From positions 1,253,774 to 1,317,773 of the forward strand of contig MU004192.1 in NCBI GenBank assembly GCA_010093605.1: a DNA stretch of 64,000 bases, read 5' to 3'. A program made the translations under genes and the position numbers. Shown piece by piece: positions 23,643 through 34,583 of this stretch. The notes under the pieces were generated by a model, which was not told the DNA's origin, ran no database searches, and saw only the letters and a list, made by a program, of their open reading frames with translations. Every line of letters starts with the position of its first letter. Position 1 is the stretch's first letter. Source of the stretch: Lophium mytilinum (Eukaryota; Ascomycota; Dothideomycetes; Mytilinidiales; Mytilinidiaceae).

Positions 23643-26600
23643 ATGGAAATCATGAGGTTGGCTCTTCTTGCGGGCTGGGCGGTGGTGCTGGTGAGGGCGG
23701 CGAGTGGTAAGAGATATCTCGTCCCGGTTCTTGAAGTTTTTGGGCACTGACGGCTTTGCAGGTTTGAGTCTGGCAGCGAATACCTCTACTCTTACCTTAT
23801 CATCTGCGAATAGGGTAGCTGCATTTATACTGAATGGTATCGGAGAGACTTCGACAAGCTCGAGCGTATTGTCGACGGCCGTTTCTACAGAGTTGAGCAC
23901 CTCCTTTTCGACTAGCAGCGATTCTCTCGATCTCTTCATCCGACAGTGCTGTCTCCAGTCCGTCGGCCACAGCTAGCTTAAGTCAACAGTCGTATGTAAA
24001 CCCATGGGTGGGTAATTACAGTGGGACGGTTGCTCCTAGCGGAACAGGTCAGTAGTCCTCTATACAATGCTTCTTTTCAAGAGTTGCAGTCATTCTAACA
24101 AGAGTCTAGGAAGTCTCTACGCAGCGCAATGTCAGAATAAATGGTACAGGGTCAGCTCATACACCGACTACCTGACGACCGTAAACTCTACCAGTGTTTG
24201 GACCACAGAGACAATTCGATCCGTGACAGTGACCGAGGTCCATACATATTATACCACTTCTGAATACACCTTTGCGATGGCCACCCTCGATTTATCTCGT
24301 CGTCTCCGACAGCAACATCTACGACTACACTTCCGCCCTCAACTACCACATGGTTTGCCCTCGTGATTGACCCTGCTACAACTCTCCAACCTAATTGCTC
24401 CATCAATTTCGATGACTGCGCGCCTCTATGGTCGACATATGACTCTGCGTCCAGCGTCTATGCCACACAATCATTTCCAGCCTCGACCACAGTCGTTTTT
24501 CTCGCTCCAGGCGCCTCTTTCGTTGTTGTAGCTGGGACGACGACCTCATTCCCTTCTCCCGTCACAGCACAACCCACAATCACAATAGGAACCGAGAAAC
24601 TCGAAATGTACGGCGTTGGGACATCTTGGACTTGGTTGATCAAGACTACTCCGCCGCCCGGAGGGTTTATGGGGGAGGCCTTGTGCTAATTCCTGGTGGA
24701 GTGGCTACGATTACCAATAGTGTTAGGTATGTTCTTTGGCTTCCTAGGCGCAAGTGCTTCGGCTTCCTAAGCCATTGTTAATTTATGGGACTGATGTAAT
24801 TATAGCACGGTAATAGCCCCATATAAGCCTCATTGCAACACCGATGCTCCGACTTGCACTCCTGGCGCAGCTTGCACGATTGACGGAGGGGATGTCCGCC
24901 TGTTTTACTTTCCGCCACAGACAAATGTGTCCAGAGACATGTGCGCCACTGCCCCAGTTGGTCGCGGAATCCCGGGAAATCAGCCCTTTAATACTAGTAA
25001 GCTATTGCTGGCTGCTCCCTTCGGTTTATGTGATAATCAACTCCAATGCTGACTCTCCAGCTTGGACTCCAATAACGACAGGCCCCTACACAGTTCTACC
25101 AGGCAATACAACCTGGTACTCTGGAAACGTATACGTCTCGCTACAAACCATCGGGGCTTATTGCAGATGGTCCAGCCAGTACCTACCAGTTGGCCAGACT
25201 GGAAAAGAAGGCAAAATCTTGACCATGGCGCCCTCAGATGTTTTCAGTCTACGCGCTACTCCTTACTCTCAGTCTGGTGGACAGTCCGGCATTGACTTCG
25301 GAGGGACGCAGTGGCCGTTCAACTACGCTGACCTCCAGGATCCGGTTCCGTGGTCTGCATGGGATGGTTTTTATACCTGTGTTTTTAGCAGATGTTCGGA
25401 GATTTCAGGATCGTACAATCCTATACTTGCGGTTCCTGCGGCGGTGAGGAGTTTGGACCCACGGTGGGCATCGTGTGATCTGGCTCTGGAAGGGCTTTGT
25501 AAGTTCCTTATCCCCATAATTGCACAACTCGCAAGTGCATAAAGAGACTTATTACCTCCTTAGATGACCCTCCATGGGCAGTAACCCCTGTCGGCAACTT
25601 CTTCCCTTCCACAACCGCAAAAGACCCTGGGTCCCCTTCAGCAACCCCTAGCCCTGGCCCACCCCAATCCTTCAATATCCCCACGAACACACCTCCCAAA
25701 CCACCCTCCTCACTTAGCGGTATCGTCCTCCCCTCATCAATCGAGCCAGGCAACAGCGGTAACCCAAGTGATCCAGGCGATCCAGGCACACCATCCAATA
25801 CTCCTAATCCAGGCATACCCAAACCGCAGTCCTCTGCCGCAGCCGGCATCCCACCCGTCACCACTTCTGACCCCTCAGATCCAGGGAAAAACAACAACCC
25901 ACCCCCCTCAGTCCCCACAACCCTCACCACCATCGGCGGTCAACCCATCGTCCCCAACCCTAACACCCCCGGCATCCTCACCATCGGCGGCACCACCACC
26001 CTCGCCCCCGGCGACCCAAGCACCGTAATATCCGGCACCACCCTCTCCCTCCCAGACCCCACCCACCTCATCATCGGCAGCACCACCCTGACCCTCCCCT
26101 CTCCCACCTCTCCCCCCCTCACAATCGGCGCCCTCCCCCTCCTCACCAACCCCCAAAACCCCGGCATTATCACCATCGGCGACACAACCCTCTCCGTCAA
26201 CGGCCCAGGCGCCGTAACCAGCGGCACGAGCAACACCCTCCTCGACCCTAGCCACATCCTCCTCAGCAGCCCCACCGGCATCTCCGCCCTCTCGCTCCCG
26301 GGGGCTACGCCCTCCGGCGCCGTCTTCACAGCTCCCAAGAACGCCGTCCTCACCGCCACTTATCTCGGCTCCAGCGTCGTCGTTGCGGGAATCACCCTCT
26401 CCGTCGGCGGTCCCGCACTCACGCTGCCGGGTGGGTTGGTCGTCTCGGACGCGCCTAGCGGGCTTGTGGTCGCGGGGTCGACGATCGGATTTAGCGCGTT
26501 GCCTGAACCGAGTAGTGTAGAGGGAGCGGTGGTGACGCTGGGCGGGCAGGTGTACACTGTTATGGAGCTGGCGGGGGGGAGTGTGGTGGTTGCAGGGACG

Positions 26601-26957
26601 ACGCTGTGGGTGGGTGGGCCGGCGGCGACGGTCGGGGGGATGGTCGTGAGTGAGGCGGGGACGGGATTGGTGGTTGGAGGGGTGACGGTGCCGTTTGAGA
26701 CGGTGGGAGGGCCGAGTAAGACTGGAGCGGCGCAGTTTACGGGGAGAGCAGGGAGGAGAGGGGCGAAGATGTGGGGGATAGGAGTGAGTAGTGGGGTTGA
26801 TTGGTGTGGGTTTGTGGGTATGGTGATGTGGAAGGGTACCGGAGATAAATTGTGTAGACGATCTGGGCGTCTTAACGGGGTGGCTGAACTGAATGAAAGT
26901 GATAGATTGAAAAAGGAAACATGCAACAAAATCGGGGTTCATAAGAACGCTAAATAG
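23643..26957 (+). CDS. Secreted Ser/Thr/Gly-rich surface protein with TIGG/VxSGTTL repeats; exon structure uncertain, frame breaks
   Basis: Probable secreted, heavily O-glycosylated wall or adhesin-like protein of a kind common in filamentous ascomycetes; no enzyme domain was recognised. It begins with a signal peptide (MRLALLAGWAVVLVRAAS). Proposed exon boundaries: 23643-23706; from 23762; ending 24047; 24110-24726; 24806-24996; 25061-25498; 25564-26957. Segments include a Ser-rich leader, a Tyr/Thr region (SYTDYLTTVNSTSVWTTET), a Cys-bearing middle domain (CNTDAPTCTPGAACTI, then YCRWSSQYLPVG and FYTCVFSRC), a Pro-rich linker and about 350 residues of repeated ITIGGTTLxxx, VISGTTLSLP and VVVAGTTLWVGG units. 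Frame breaks appear near 23.9, 24.27 and 24.64 kb; the first could be an intron at 23871-23946, while the other two look like single-base indels. The C-terminus lacks a clear GPI signal. It may be a decaying gene or carry assembly errors. Confidence 0.6.
25564..26957 (+). repeat. Coding Gly/Thr/Val tandem degenerate repeats
   Basis: Within the last exon of the secreted-protein gene, units of about 15-25 residues recur with a G-G/S-T-T-L or V-V-A/S-G core. They are diverged at DNA level, and the composition changes from C-rich to G-rich near 26390. Confidence 0.65.
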
Positions 26958-27333
26958 TGGTAAAGTATGCAAAAAAGTGACATGTATGTACCTAATCAGG
27001 CTTGTTAATTTCTTACGTATCCTACTTCCAGTCCAGTGTCCAACGAAAAAAGGGGTGTCTCATGCACCCTCGGTAAACATAAACCCCATTTCGTCCATTT
27101 TAATTTAGCCATCCCCAGAATGGAACCGTGACCTCCGCTAAGCGGCCGTTCGAAGTTCATAAAGACACATCGTACGGTCATCCCTATCGTCATATCCTTC
27201 ATCCACCCGCTAACAAGGGGCCATACATCGACCCGTAAATCTCGCATCGCAGAAATCTGCACAAGCTCAGCCTCTGCAGCCCAGTGAAAGCAAAAGCACA
27301 ACTCCGTAGCGAAGCAGGAAGCAGTCCAGCCAC
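26958..27333. other. Convergent intergenic region
   Basis: Shared 3' flank of the secreted-protein gene (+) and eIF2-beta (-). No feature recognised. Confidence 0.4.
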
Positions 27334-28562
27334 CTAACCCTGCTGCCTCTTCCTCTTTCCGACCTGTGCCGAGAAACCGGTCTTGATAGCCTGGACAGAT
27401 CGCCTGGAACCGCAGGTATTGCAGGTAACGAACAGCAGACGGTTCTCAGCCTTGTTCAGCTCGGTATCCGGAGACCGGCATGTCTTGCACGTGACATACT
27501 CCACGATGTAATGACGCAGCACACTCTCGATCTGCTTCTGCTGGAAACGGCCCTTGATAACTAGACGCCTGCTGCCGTCCACACTGCCGCTAGTTCCCAA
27601 CTCAGCGAACAGGAACTGGGTAACGTGCTCGTCGGTCCGCTTCATGCGCTTGCAGATCTCGGCGATGTTGGCAAAGATGGTCTTCTTGTTGCCTTCACGA
27701 AGGCACTGCGGTGGGGGGATTTTGTATGATTTTGTGCCGGTGCTGGCGAGGTCCGGGTGCTGGGCGTGGAGGAGGGTGAAGAAGCGGTTGAGGAGGAGAT
27801 TGTATTTGATCGGGGCGTTGCTGTCGTGGGCCCAGATGCCCGTGCCCTTCATCATGTCGCCGGCTTCGACGGGCGCGGCTTCTTCCTCCTCCTCTTCGGG
27901 CTTCTCGCCTTCGGCGCCGGCGGCTTGGGCGAGCTTGGCTTCGAAGTCGTCGGTGTCGGCCTACTAGGTTGTTAGATTTGACTCATCTCTGTTGTGGTAT
28001 GGGAATCTACCTTCGGTGTCTTCTTCTTCTTCTTTTTCTTCAGCGCAGAGGGATCGAACTCCGCATCCGCTGCCGGAGCTTCCCCGTCGTCCTCCTTCGT
28101 CTTGCTGCTCTTCTTCTTTTTCTTCTTCGCTAAGTCCTTGAACATATCGGTAACCTCGTCAACAGCATCTATAGTCCCGTCAGCCGACATCCTACCACCT
28201 GCGAACAAAGCAAAAGCATCAAGCTGACCCGAGGGCTCGCCGAGCGTACTGTGTGTGTTCAACTTACCCGCTGAGTGTGATTCTGCCGAGGCTTTGTCGC
28301 CGTTCACGTCTGCGCTCTGTTCCGTGACGTTGCCGTCGTTGTCGACGATTGTGGCGCCATCGCTGAAGGCAACGGACTTGCGGGGCTTGCGCTCGATTGG
28401 GGATTCGGCCTGGGAAATACTGTCAGCTCAAGATACATGGGATATGGGAGAGGTGAAGCAGCATGAGATTTCGGGGTGTGGCGCTCGATTGTTGGAGCCC
28501 GCCACAGAGGGGGATTTTGAACGTGGGGCAGATACTGAAATTCGACGTACAACATCGGCCAT
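27334..28562 (-). CDS. SUI3: Translation initiation factor eIF2 subunit beta
   Basis: Beta subunit of the eIF2 heterotrimer, which delivers initiator Met-tRNA to the 40S ribosome; it contacts eIF5 and eIF2B through lysine blocks. Exons 28562-28551, 28409-28268, 28198-28011 and 27960-27334 give 322 residues. The first exon is only 12 nt (four codons) and is followed by a 141-bp intron, the longest in the gene. Two poly-lysine blocks lie at about residues 75-80 and 103-110 (yeast has three). The conserved core runs from [20 protein letters not shown]. The C-terminal zinc ribbon is intact: CKTC then CNTC. The C-terminus ends KRKRQQG. Length and motif order fit other filamentous ascomycetes. Confidence 0.97.
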
Positions 28563-28918
28563 GATTGCGGTTTGCTCGGTTTGCGCCTCCTGTGGCTTCG
28601 TCTCTGCAGTTCACGTGTCGGACGAGTGTGTGTTGTTCTTTGATAGAGGGCGTTGGTGGTGGAGGAAAAGAGGTTGAGTTGGTGGACTACGGGCTTTGAG
28701 ATGAGTCGTCGATGCCAAGATTTCCCACGATCACGTGCCTTCAACTCGAGAACGCCACATCGCCATCCACGACGCACCTACCACCTCTCAGCATCGCTCA
28801 ACCTCCCCCCATCCCATCGCCAGCGCCGCAGGCCTCAGGTCTCCCATATTCGTCTGCATGGCCTGAACGGTCGTTACTACGCGACCCAGTCTCCTACCTC
28901 GAAACCCACCCCGCCGCA
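28563..28918. promoter_or_regulatory. Divergent promoter region of eIF2-beta and MIM2
   Basis: The two start codons are 356 bp apart on opposite strands, so both promoters lie here. No specific factor site is claimed. An ATG at 28712 is in frame with MIM2, but would add an unusual Pro/Ser leader. Confidence 0.5.
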
Positions 28919-29357
28919 ATGTCTATGACGAATTCGGCCTCCTTCATCGAGCACGAAGACGATGATGCCGACGAGATCGACTCTCTGCCTTCCTCCACTA
29001 CCGACTCGATAGATGACGACGAGGAGATCTCGGATGCGGAGCGCGAGTGGCGGGAGAGCTTGCAGCAGCTCGAGTTGCTGTTGACGATGGTGTTGGTGCC
29101 GTATATCGGGAAGTACTTTGGGAGGAAGTGCGCATATTGGGGTGAGTTGGATACCATGCCGCGCACGCCAAGAATGATGGATATGAAGTGTCATCCATTT
29201 CAAAAGGCTGGAAAATGTCACAAATGAACGGCTACTAATACAATTGCTCGTAGGTTGGGCAAAGTTCATGGAATGGAAATACCCCGTCGAGATCGTCGTG
29301 ACGAGCCCAAAGTTGTTCAAAGGAACCGGAGCGATCGAGGCGGCAGCGTCGTTGTGA
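28919..29357 (+). CDS. MIM2: Mitochondrial import protein 2 (Mim2)
   Basis: Small subunit of the MIM complex, which inserts alpha-helical proteins into the mitochondrial outer membrane together with Mim1. Exons 28919-29141 and 29254-29357, joined over a 112-bp intron, give 108 residues. The N-terminus is acidic (EHEDDDADEIDSL...DDDEEISDAEREW). Then comes the conserved WRESLQQLELLLTMVLVPYIGKYFGRKCAYWGWAKFMEW core, whose hydrophobic part is the single outer-membrane span. The end (VVTSPKLFKGTGAIEAAASL) matches the fungal family. Identification rests on recognising this core. The open frame extends upstream to 28712, but the shorter start gives the usual family length of about 100. Confidence 0.88.
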
Positions 29358-31699
29358 GGGTCACGCTTGTCAACTTGTGTATACGGCATCTGGCCCCTCA
29401 AAATAGACTTGGAGGCTTGGGAGGCGGGCATGCTATTGGCGTTCAGGATTACATTGCGAGGATGAGACTTATCAACACCTACGGAAGCTATCCAATGTCT
29501 TTCTAGCATCCTCAACGGAGAATTATTATATACTCGAGTATGAAGCCCGTTCGAGACAAGATTAGATCTTGCATTCATGGTGCCTACTTGCATTCACTTT
29601 CTAAAAGTCCCATAGGAATCATCCTAAACATCTAGTGTGATACCATTATATATCACGATACGACTCGTACCTTATACGCAAACGCCTAGCCATTCAACAC
29701 CTTGAGCATGTTACATCCTACCTATGTCGTCAGAGGCAGTGCCCTCTAAACTATGTTGATAGCCTGTAGGTAAAGTTATGTTCTAGCCTGCGTCAATTTC
29801 GTCTCCTGTTTGCTCCACACTGATCCCGCTGCGCGAGGTTCTCTAAACTGAGCGACTTGAATGGACAGACAACGCGGTTGTGATTCCCGAGTTACTTTTC
29901 TCTTCGGAACTTCTTTCCACGTTGACCACACTGCTTGAGGTGGTCCATAAGGTTTGAGTTGAATGGAATCAATATAACGCTGTTGGCTGTATATTGCGCG
30001 TCGCTCTTTCTGAGATGATCTCTACGCGAAGCTAACACGTGAGTTTCTTCAAAAGAGTGTCCAGAATTAGCACACGATGTCAACTTCTTAAGTGTGCAGA
30101 TCGTGAGTCGCGTTCCCTAGGACCCCCTTTACAAAGCGATGGCGTTGTTTGATGTGGCCCCATAAGGTCAAATCAAGTGGCAGTGAATGTAACAGTTGAG
30201 ACAGCGCAGATAACGAGCCAGCGATTTGCAGCAGTGTGCCTTGTTGAGAGCGATACTAGGCGTGGCCCCGGGGGACGAAGATCGAAAAGCAGTGAATTTT
30301 AGACTGTGAATTGAAACCGAACTCTTTAGGGGTCATTCTCTATGCTAAACCCGGTGTCTAGAGGGCCTCCACATGTTCACCTCAAGCAGCCTGAAGGTAC
30401 ACGGATGCAGGTTGCAAATCGCGGGTGGGATCTTAGATGCTATTTTCTAGGCTGAACGCAAAGTGTGAGGTGGCCCTGTGAGCGATTAGACCGTGGGCGA
30501 ATATTGTGACCCGGCGTCTGTATAACGAACTATATGTCTTTGCAAAGGTGGTAATAATGTTTGAGTTGGCTCCGTAGGTTCTTTCAGAGTTCCAATTGCT
30601 GTAGATGTTTCGAGCCTAGGAATCGCAGCGCCAGTCCTCAGGGGTTTACTTGTTCGCGAATTTTGGCTTCCATGTAATGCGTGAAGCTGACGATTTAGAT
30701 GGGGCTTTGAAGGTCTTCTGAATGGTATAGGCTCAGCTAGAATAAGAAACGCTCGACTCGTGACAGAAGAGCGTGACCGAATTCAACACGTGTTTCGAAC
30801 CACGAGTACGGCATGACTTAACTCGAACGCCTTACTGGCCGTTTCGAAACAGAAAAGCGCCACGATTTGTGATGTAAAGGACTTCTACTCGCTCTCGTGA
30901 GGTTGTCCACAATGTCGAAGCTTCGTCTGTGACTTGATGGCTCACTGACGCTCAACAACGTCCACAGAGCTCTCTTGCGAGCCAGAAAGCGCGACCGGGC
31001 GGCCCATACTTCTAGGTAGAAGCGCTTAGACAGAGAATAGAAACATCGTCGAGAACAAATCGTCGGCTTCAGTTGTCGCAAGTCGTTAGATGGCTCGTCG
31101 CCCTTGCTCGGGCAAGGCAGCAAGGCGTCACGATTCAGGCTAGAGGTCCAGCCAGGCCAGCCTCCCGCATTTCGCGACACCCAACCACCAACCACCCGCT
31201 TTATCGGCTGCGTTTCAGACGCGCCCGACGCCCCCTGCCCTGAGCTGTTCGCTGGCCGGACCAGGACGATCGAAGCTCAGCGACCACTCGTTGCACACCG
31301 CGGAGGAGGGGCATGGCCTGCAGCGACAGTGAACTCTCCCCGTCTTCTCGCATGTCGTCCGACTCGAGCGCAGCGCACTCAGCGATTCCCTTCTTCAGTC
31401 ATCGTCTGTTCCTAGATCTGCTGCCACTTGAATCAGGCACCGGAACCGTATATGTCTTGTAGGGCTGCTGCGTCACAAGGGGCTTCCATGTGCAGCGCGC
31501 GCATCATTCACTGAGTTGGAGAACGAAGCCTTGCACTACGCGACCGCGACCGCATCTGCGACCCCCAGCCACCTAGAATCGCCTTCGCAATACTAGCAAT
31601 CTCTCCTTCCATCCATTTTCACTGTCCCATACCGCGAGTTCCCGAAGCGCATTACTACAACAGCACTACACGCACGAGGAGATACACACTTCACCACAG
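29358..31699. other. Long intergenic region containing a degenerate tandem array
   Basis: Spacer of 2.3 kb between two rightward genes. It contains the degenerate array at 29880-30960. From about 31100 the sequence becomes C-rich and likely holds the promoter and 5' leader of the downstream membrane-protein gene. No supported coding frame. Confidence 0.5.
29880..30960 (-). repeat. Degenerate tandem array, period about 106-110 bp (array A)
   Basis: A tggccc/tggtcc-type core recurs at about 29942, 30154, 30262, 30362, 30471 and 30576, spaced by about 105-110 bp or twice that. The reverse complement of about 30115-30180 resembles a unit of the 36.6-37.8 kb array: both have a TTA-GGGG block, then CAAAC, then TGTAAA in order. 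Copies are strongly diverged. Confidence 0.55.
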
Positions 31700-33625
31700 A
31701 TGGTCTCCGCCTACAGCACCCACCGCGACATGAGCTCCACCGATCTAACCCCTCAACCCCTCGATCGCTCTCAGCAGTCCCTCTTCGACCACGATATCCC
31801 CTCTCTGTCCGCCTCCCTCGCCGCCTTCGGTCAAGACCCTGAGAGCAGCACCCACAGCGGCTTCTCAACTCGCTCGCCCATGTTCTCTTCCCGATATAGC
31901 GTTGATGAATCGGAGCCTGAGTCCGAGGGGCCGTGGGCGCCACCAGCATGGCAGAAGAGCAATACTGGCTGGTACCGGAAGAGCATCATGAGCGACAGCG
32001 CGATGAGGAGCAGTCCTTCGAGGAGTAGAGGAGCGAGTCCACTGGAAGGAGGCGGTGGAGGTGGAGGAGGAGGCTTCGTTAGTGAGAGGGAAATCACGCC
32101 AAGCCATATTCCGTTGCCAGAGAGTCCATTGAAAGGGTCACCACGGACGAGTCCAGAGCCGGTGGGGCTCGCGGAACAGCAAGCACGGTTGCGGAGTCCA
32201 GAGCATGAAGGGTCCAGAATGCACACACCGGCGTATGTGGGGCAGGAGCAGGAGGGTGGGGAAGGCGAGGACGAACACGGGCATGGTGAGGATCCTGCGC
32301 AGTTGGATGGTTGTGAGTGTTCCCATGCATGCGATTCTTGCGTTTTCGGTGAATGAGACAGCGCTGACTCTGTTTGATAGTTGTGCGGTTTGCGTTTCGT
32401 GCGGAGTCCCTCTTCAGAACCGCGCCGATTGAGGAGAGCCTACAATCTGCATCCAACATGTTCCGCAAAACGATCCACTCTAAGATACGGCTCTTCAGCA
32501 CAATATTCGCACTCTTCTTTGCGTGGTTCCTGTTCCAGCCATGGGACGCGGGATTGGTGCCGGATCTCGCGAATGCGGCGGCGATTGCGACGAGGTTCGA
32601 GCCCCTGATCTATGCGTCGGAGAATGTGATCCCACGATCGAGAGAGCTAGCGGAGAGCAGCATCGCGGTGTGGGATCTGGGAGAGAGTGTGCGCGTCACG
32701 AACATGTCCGCATCGACAACGATCTTGAGCCAACTGGAGTTGCTAAGTGACAGCTTGAAGGTGTTGTCAGAGAAGTTGACGAGCTTCTTCACACATGTAG
32801 ACGGAGATATCGATTCGTGAGTACAGTCAAACTCCCTTCAATCATGCATTACTAATGATACCCAGCATCCTCTTGACCATGGAGTGGGCGCGGCGCGAGC
32901 TTGAATCAATTCATACCCCATCCCAAGGCCGTATGTCAACTGCAATTGGCAACGTGCACTCTGCGCTCTGCAAAGTCGGTGTGCTAGAGTGGGAGGGTCA
33001 GCCCACCGCTGTGGGCAAAGTCGTCAAGGCAATCGTAGGACAGACATCTCAACAGCGCTCCAAAGCGACGCTCGAGCGCACCTTTAACCACCTAATCTCC
33101 ACCCTGGAAGAGAACATCAGCAACGAGATGGAGCGCGCCTCCACGCTCTTCCAGCTCTTTGAAACCGTCGACATCCAATTCCAGCAGCTGCACCGCTCTG
33201 TTGCGCGCGAAGAGGACCAGATGGCGAACGAGAAGGACCAGTTCCTCGCATCACTATGGCGCCGCTCTATGGGGAGCAACCTCAAGCTGAAGAAGTACGA
33301 GAAGAACCTGAAGCTGCTGAGCACGGTGCGCAGCAGCACGTTCAACAACCTCATCGACTTGAAGGAGCACACGCGGCTCATTAGCTCAGTGCAGGAGCAG
33401 CTCGACGGCGCGCGCAAGAAGCTGGTTAGCCCGCTCATCCAGAGCGCGCAGAGCAACTCATTCGGCCTCGAGCATCAATTCACGGATCTCTCCAAGACAT
33501 ACTCGTTCTTGAAGGGGCTGAGGGACACGCAGCGTCACCGCGTCTTACAGGCGCTGTGGGCCGAGCCGAAGCAGCGCGTGGCTATTACGTCGGGCCAAGA
33601 CACGCCCGAACTCGACAGCTACTAA
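31700..33625 (+). CDS. Predicted membrane protein with coiled coil, unknown function
   Basis: Not assignable to a named family, but it reads as a genuine gene of a type seen as a conserved hypothetical in filamentous ascomycetes. Exons 31700-32312, 32381-32816 and 32866-33625 give 602 residues. Residues 1-205 are disordered, Ser/Pro-rich, with a run of nine glycines near residue 120 and acidic repeats. At about 245-265 is a hydrophobic span (FSTIFALFFAWFLFQPW). The rest is helical and charged, with probable coiled coil (ISNEMERASTLFQLFETVDIQFQQL, KLKKYEKNLKLLSTV). Topology would be one span with a long soluble C-terminal domain. Introns are 68 and 49 bp. A second in-frame ATG lies at residue 11. 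Confidence 0.82.
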
Positions 33626-34583
33626 GTACAGTACTACAGTGCCTAAATGTGGCGCATGATGTGTTTTCAGTGTACGGATTAGACAAATAGGTGGCTGGAG
33701 TTCCGGGCGGCTGGTGTTTCGGTGTCACTGTGGCGATTCTTGTTTTTCACGGCATGGTGGCTGGGTCGTTCAGACTCTTGGAAAGGGGCCTCAGGGTACA
33801 TATCGCCCACTGGGCACGTCTTGGATGTTCTTGATAGCTTGGCAAGATGTTTGGCAGGGTGTTCCTGAGCTTGACCCCATTTTCTGATATTTGGCGGTGA
33901 AGTGCCGTAGTGTCGTCTACGTCAGTGCCAGCTTGGACCATAGCAGAGCGCTCATATGCAGCCTCAAACTTGAAATAATAGCGCTTATGCATGCTTCCCA
34001 TGCAATTGGAATATACAAGAAGGGCTTTGGTCCCGCTGACTGACTACATCTTGCTCACTCATTCACTGCTTGCCCCCCCCTCTGCTCGTAATCAGTGCGC
34101 GTTTTCCGATCATCGCGACGTTGAATCTGGCTGTCAGTCCGGTCTGCCGACTACTGCATCGTAGCTGCTTGGCATCGGGGGGCTGTGCAAAGTGCTGTCG
34201 CCAGCATCCAATCAGGGGCACAGGGGCGTCATCGGAGCCAGAGCTCTCCCAGCTGCAGCACCCAGTTCGTTTGAGCAGCTCGTCGGCAGCTTCATCACTC
34301 ATCAACTCTCGCTGCTGCGCCCTCTTCCCCCGCTTCCGTGCCATATCAATTCTCATCCCGGCCGAGATCTTCTTCGCTGTCGGTGCTGTTATCGACCGAA
34401 TCACGCCTCGTTTGATATTCGCGTCGCACACTCTCGCCCAAGGTACTGCACTCCACCGGGCGGCCTGACCCATCCTAGCTTTCCACGAGGACCCGCGGTC
34501 CTGATCCTCCCTCAGGTACATAGCTAGAGCAAAGCCACCCAAGAGTCTGCCCGCCGAGACTTGTCATTTCTACTTCTGCAGCC
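33626..34583. other. Intergenic region
   Basis: Spacer between two rightward genes; upstream region of the Ca2+/H+ exchanger. Opposed open frames at 34063-34542 overlap each other and show no motifs or splice support. Confidence 0.4.

Noticed and set aside
25908-26972. 354-codon open frame on the minus strand
   Set aside because: It lies antisense to the secreted-protein exon, begins with an implausible His/Pro-rich segment, and is explained by the C-rich to G-rich composition, which removes stops on the opposite strand.
28712-28918. N-terminal extension of Mim2 from an upstream in-frame ATG
   Set aside because: It would add 69 Pro/Ser-rich residues to a protein that is normally about 100 residues long; the ATG at 28919 fits the family.
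31104-31415. 103-codon plus-strand frame
   Set aside because: Sits in the C-rich leader of the 31.7-kb gene, lacks motifs and has no intron connection to it.
34063-34542. 159-codon minus-strand frame overlapping a 132-codon plus frame
   Set aside because: Mutually overlapping frames just upstream of VCX1 with no motifs; better seen as promoter sequence.
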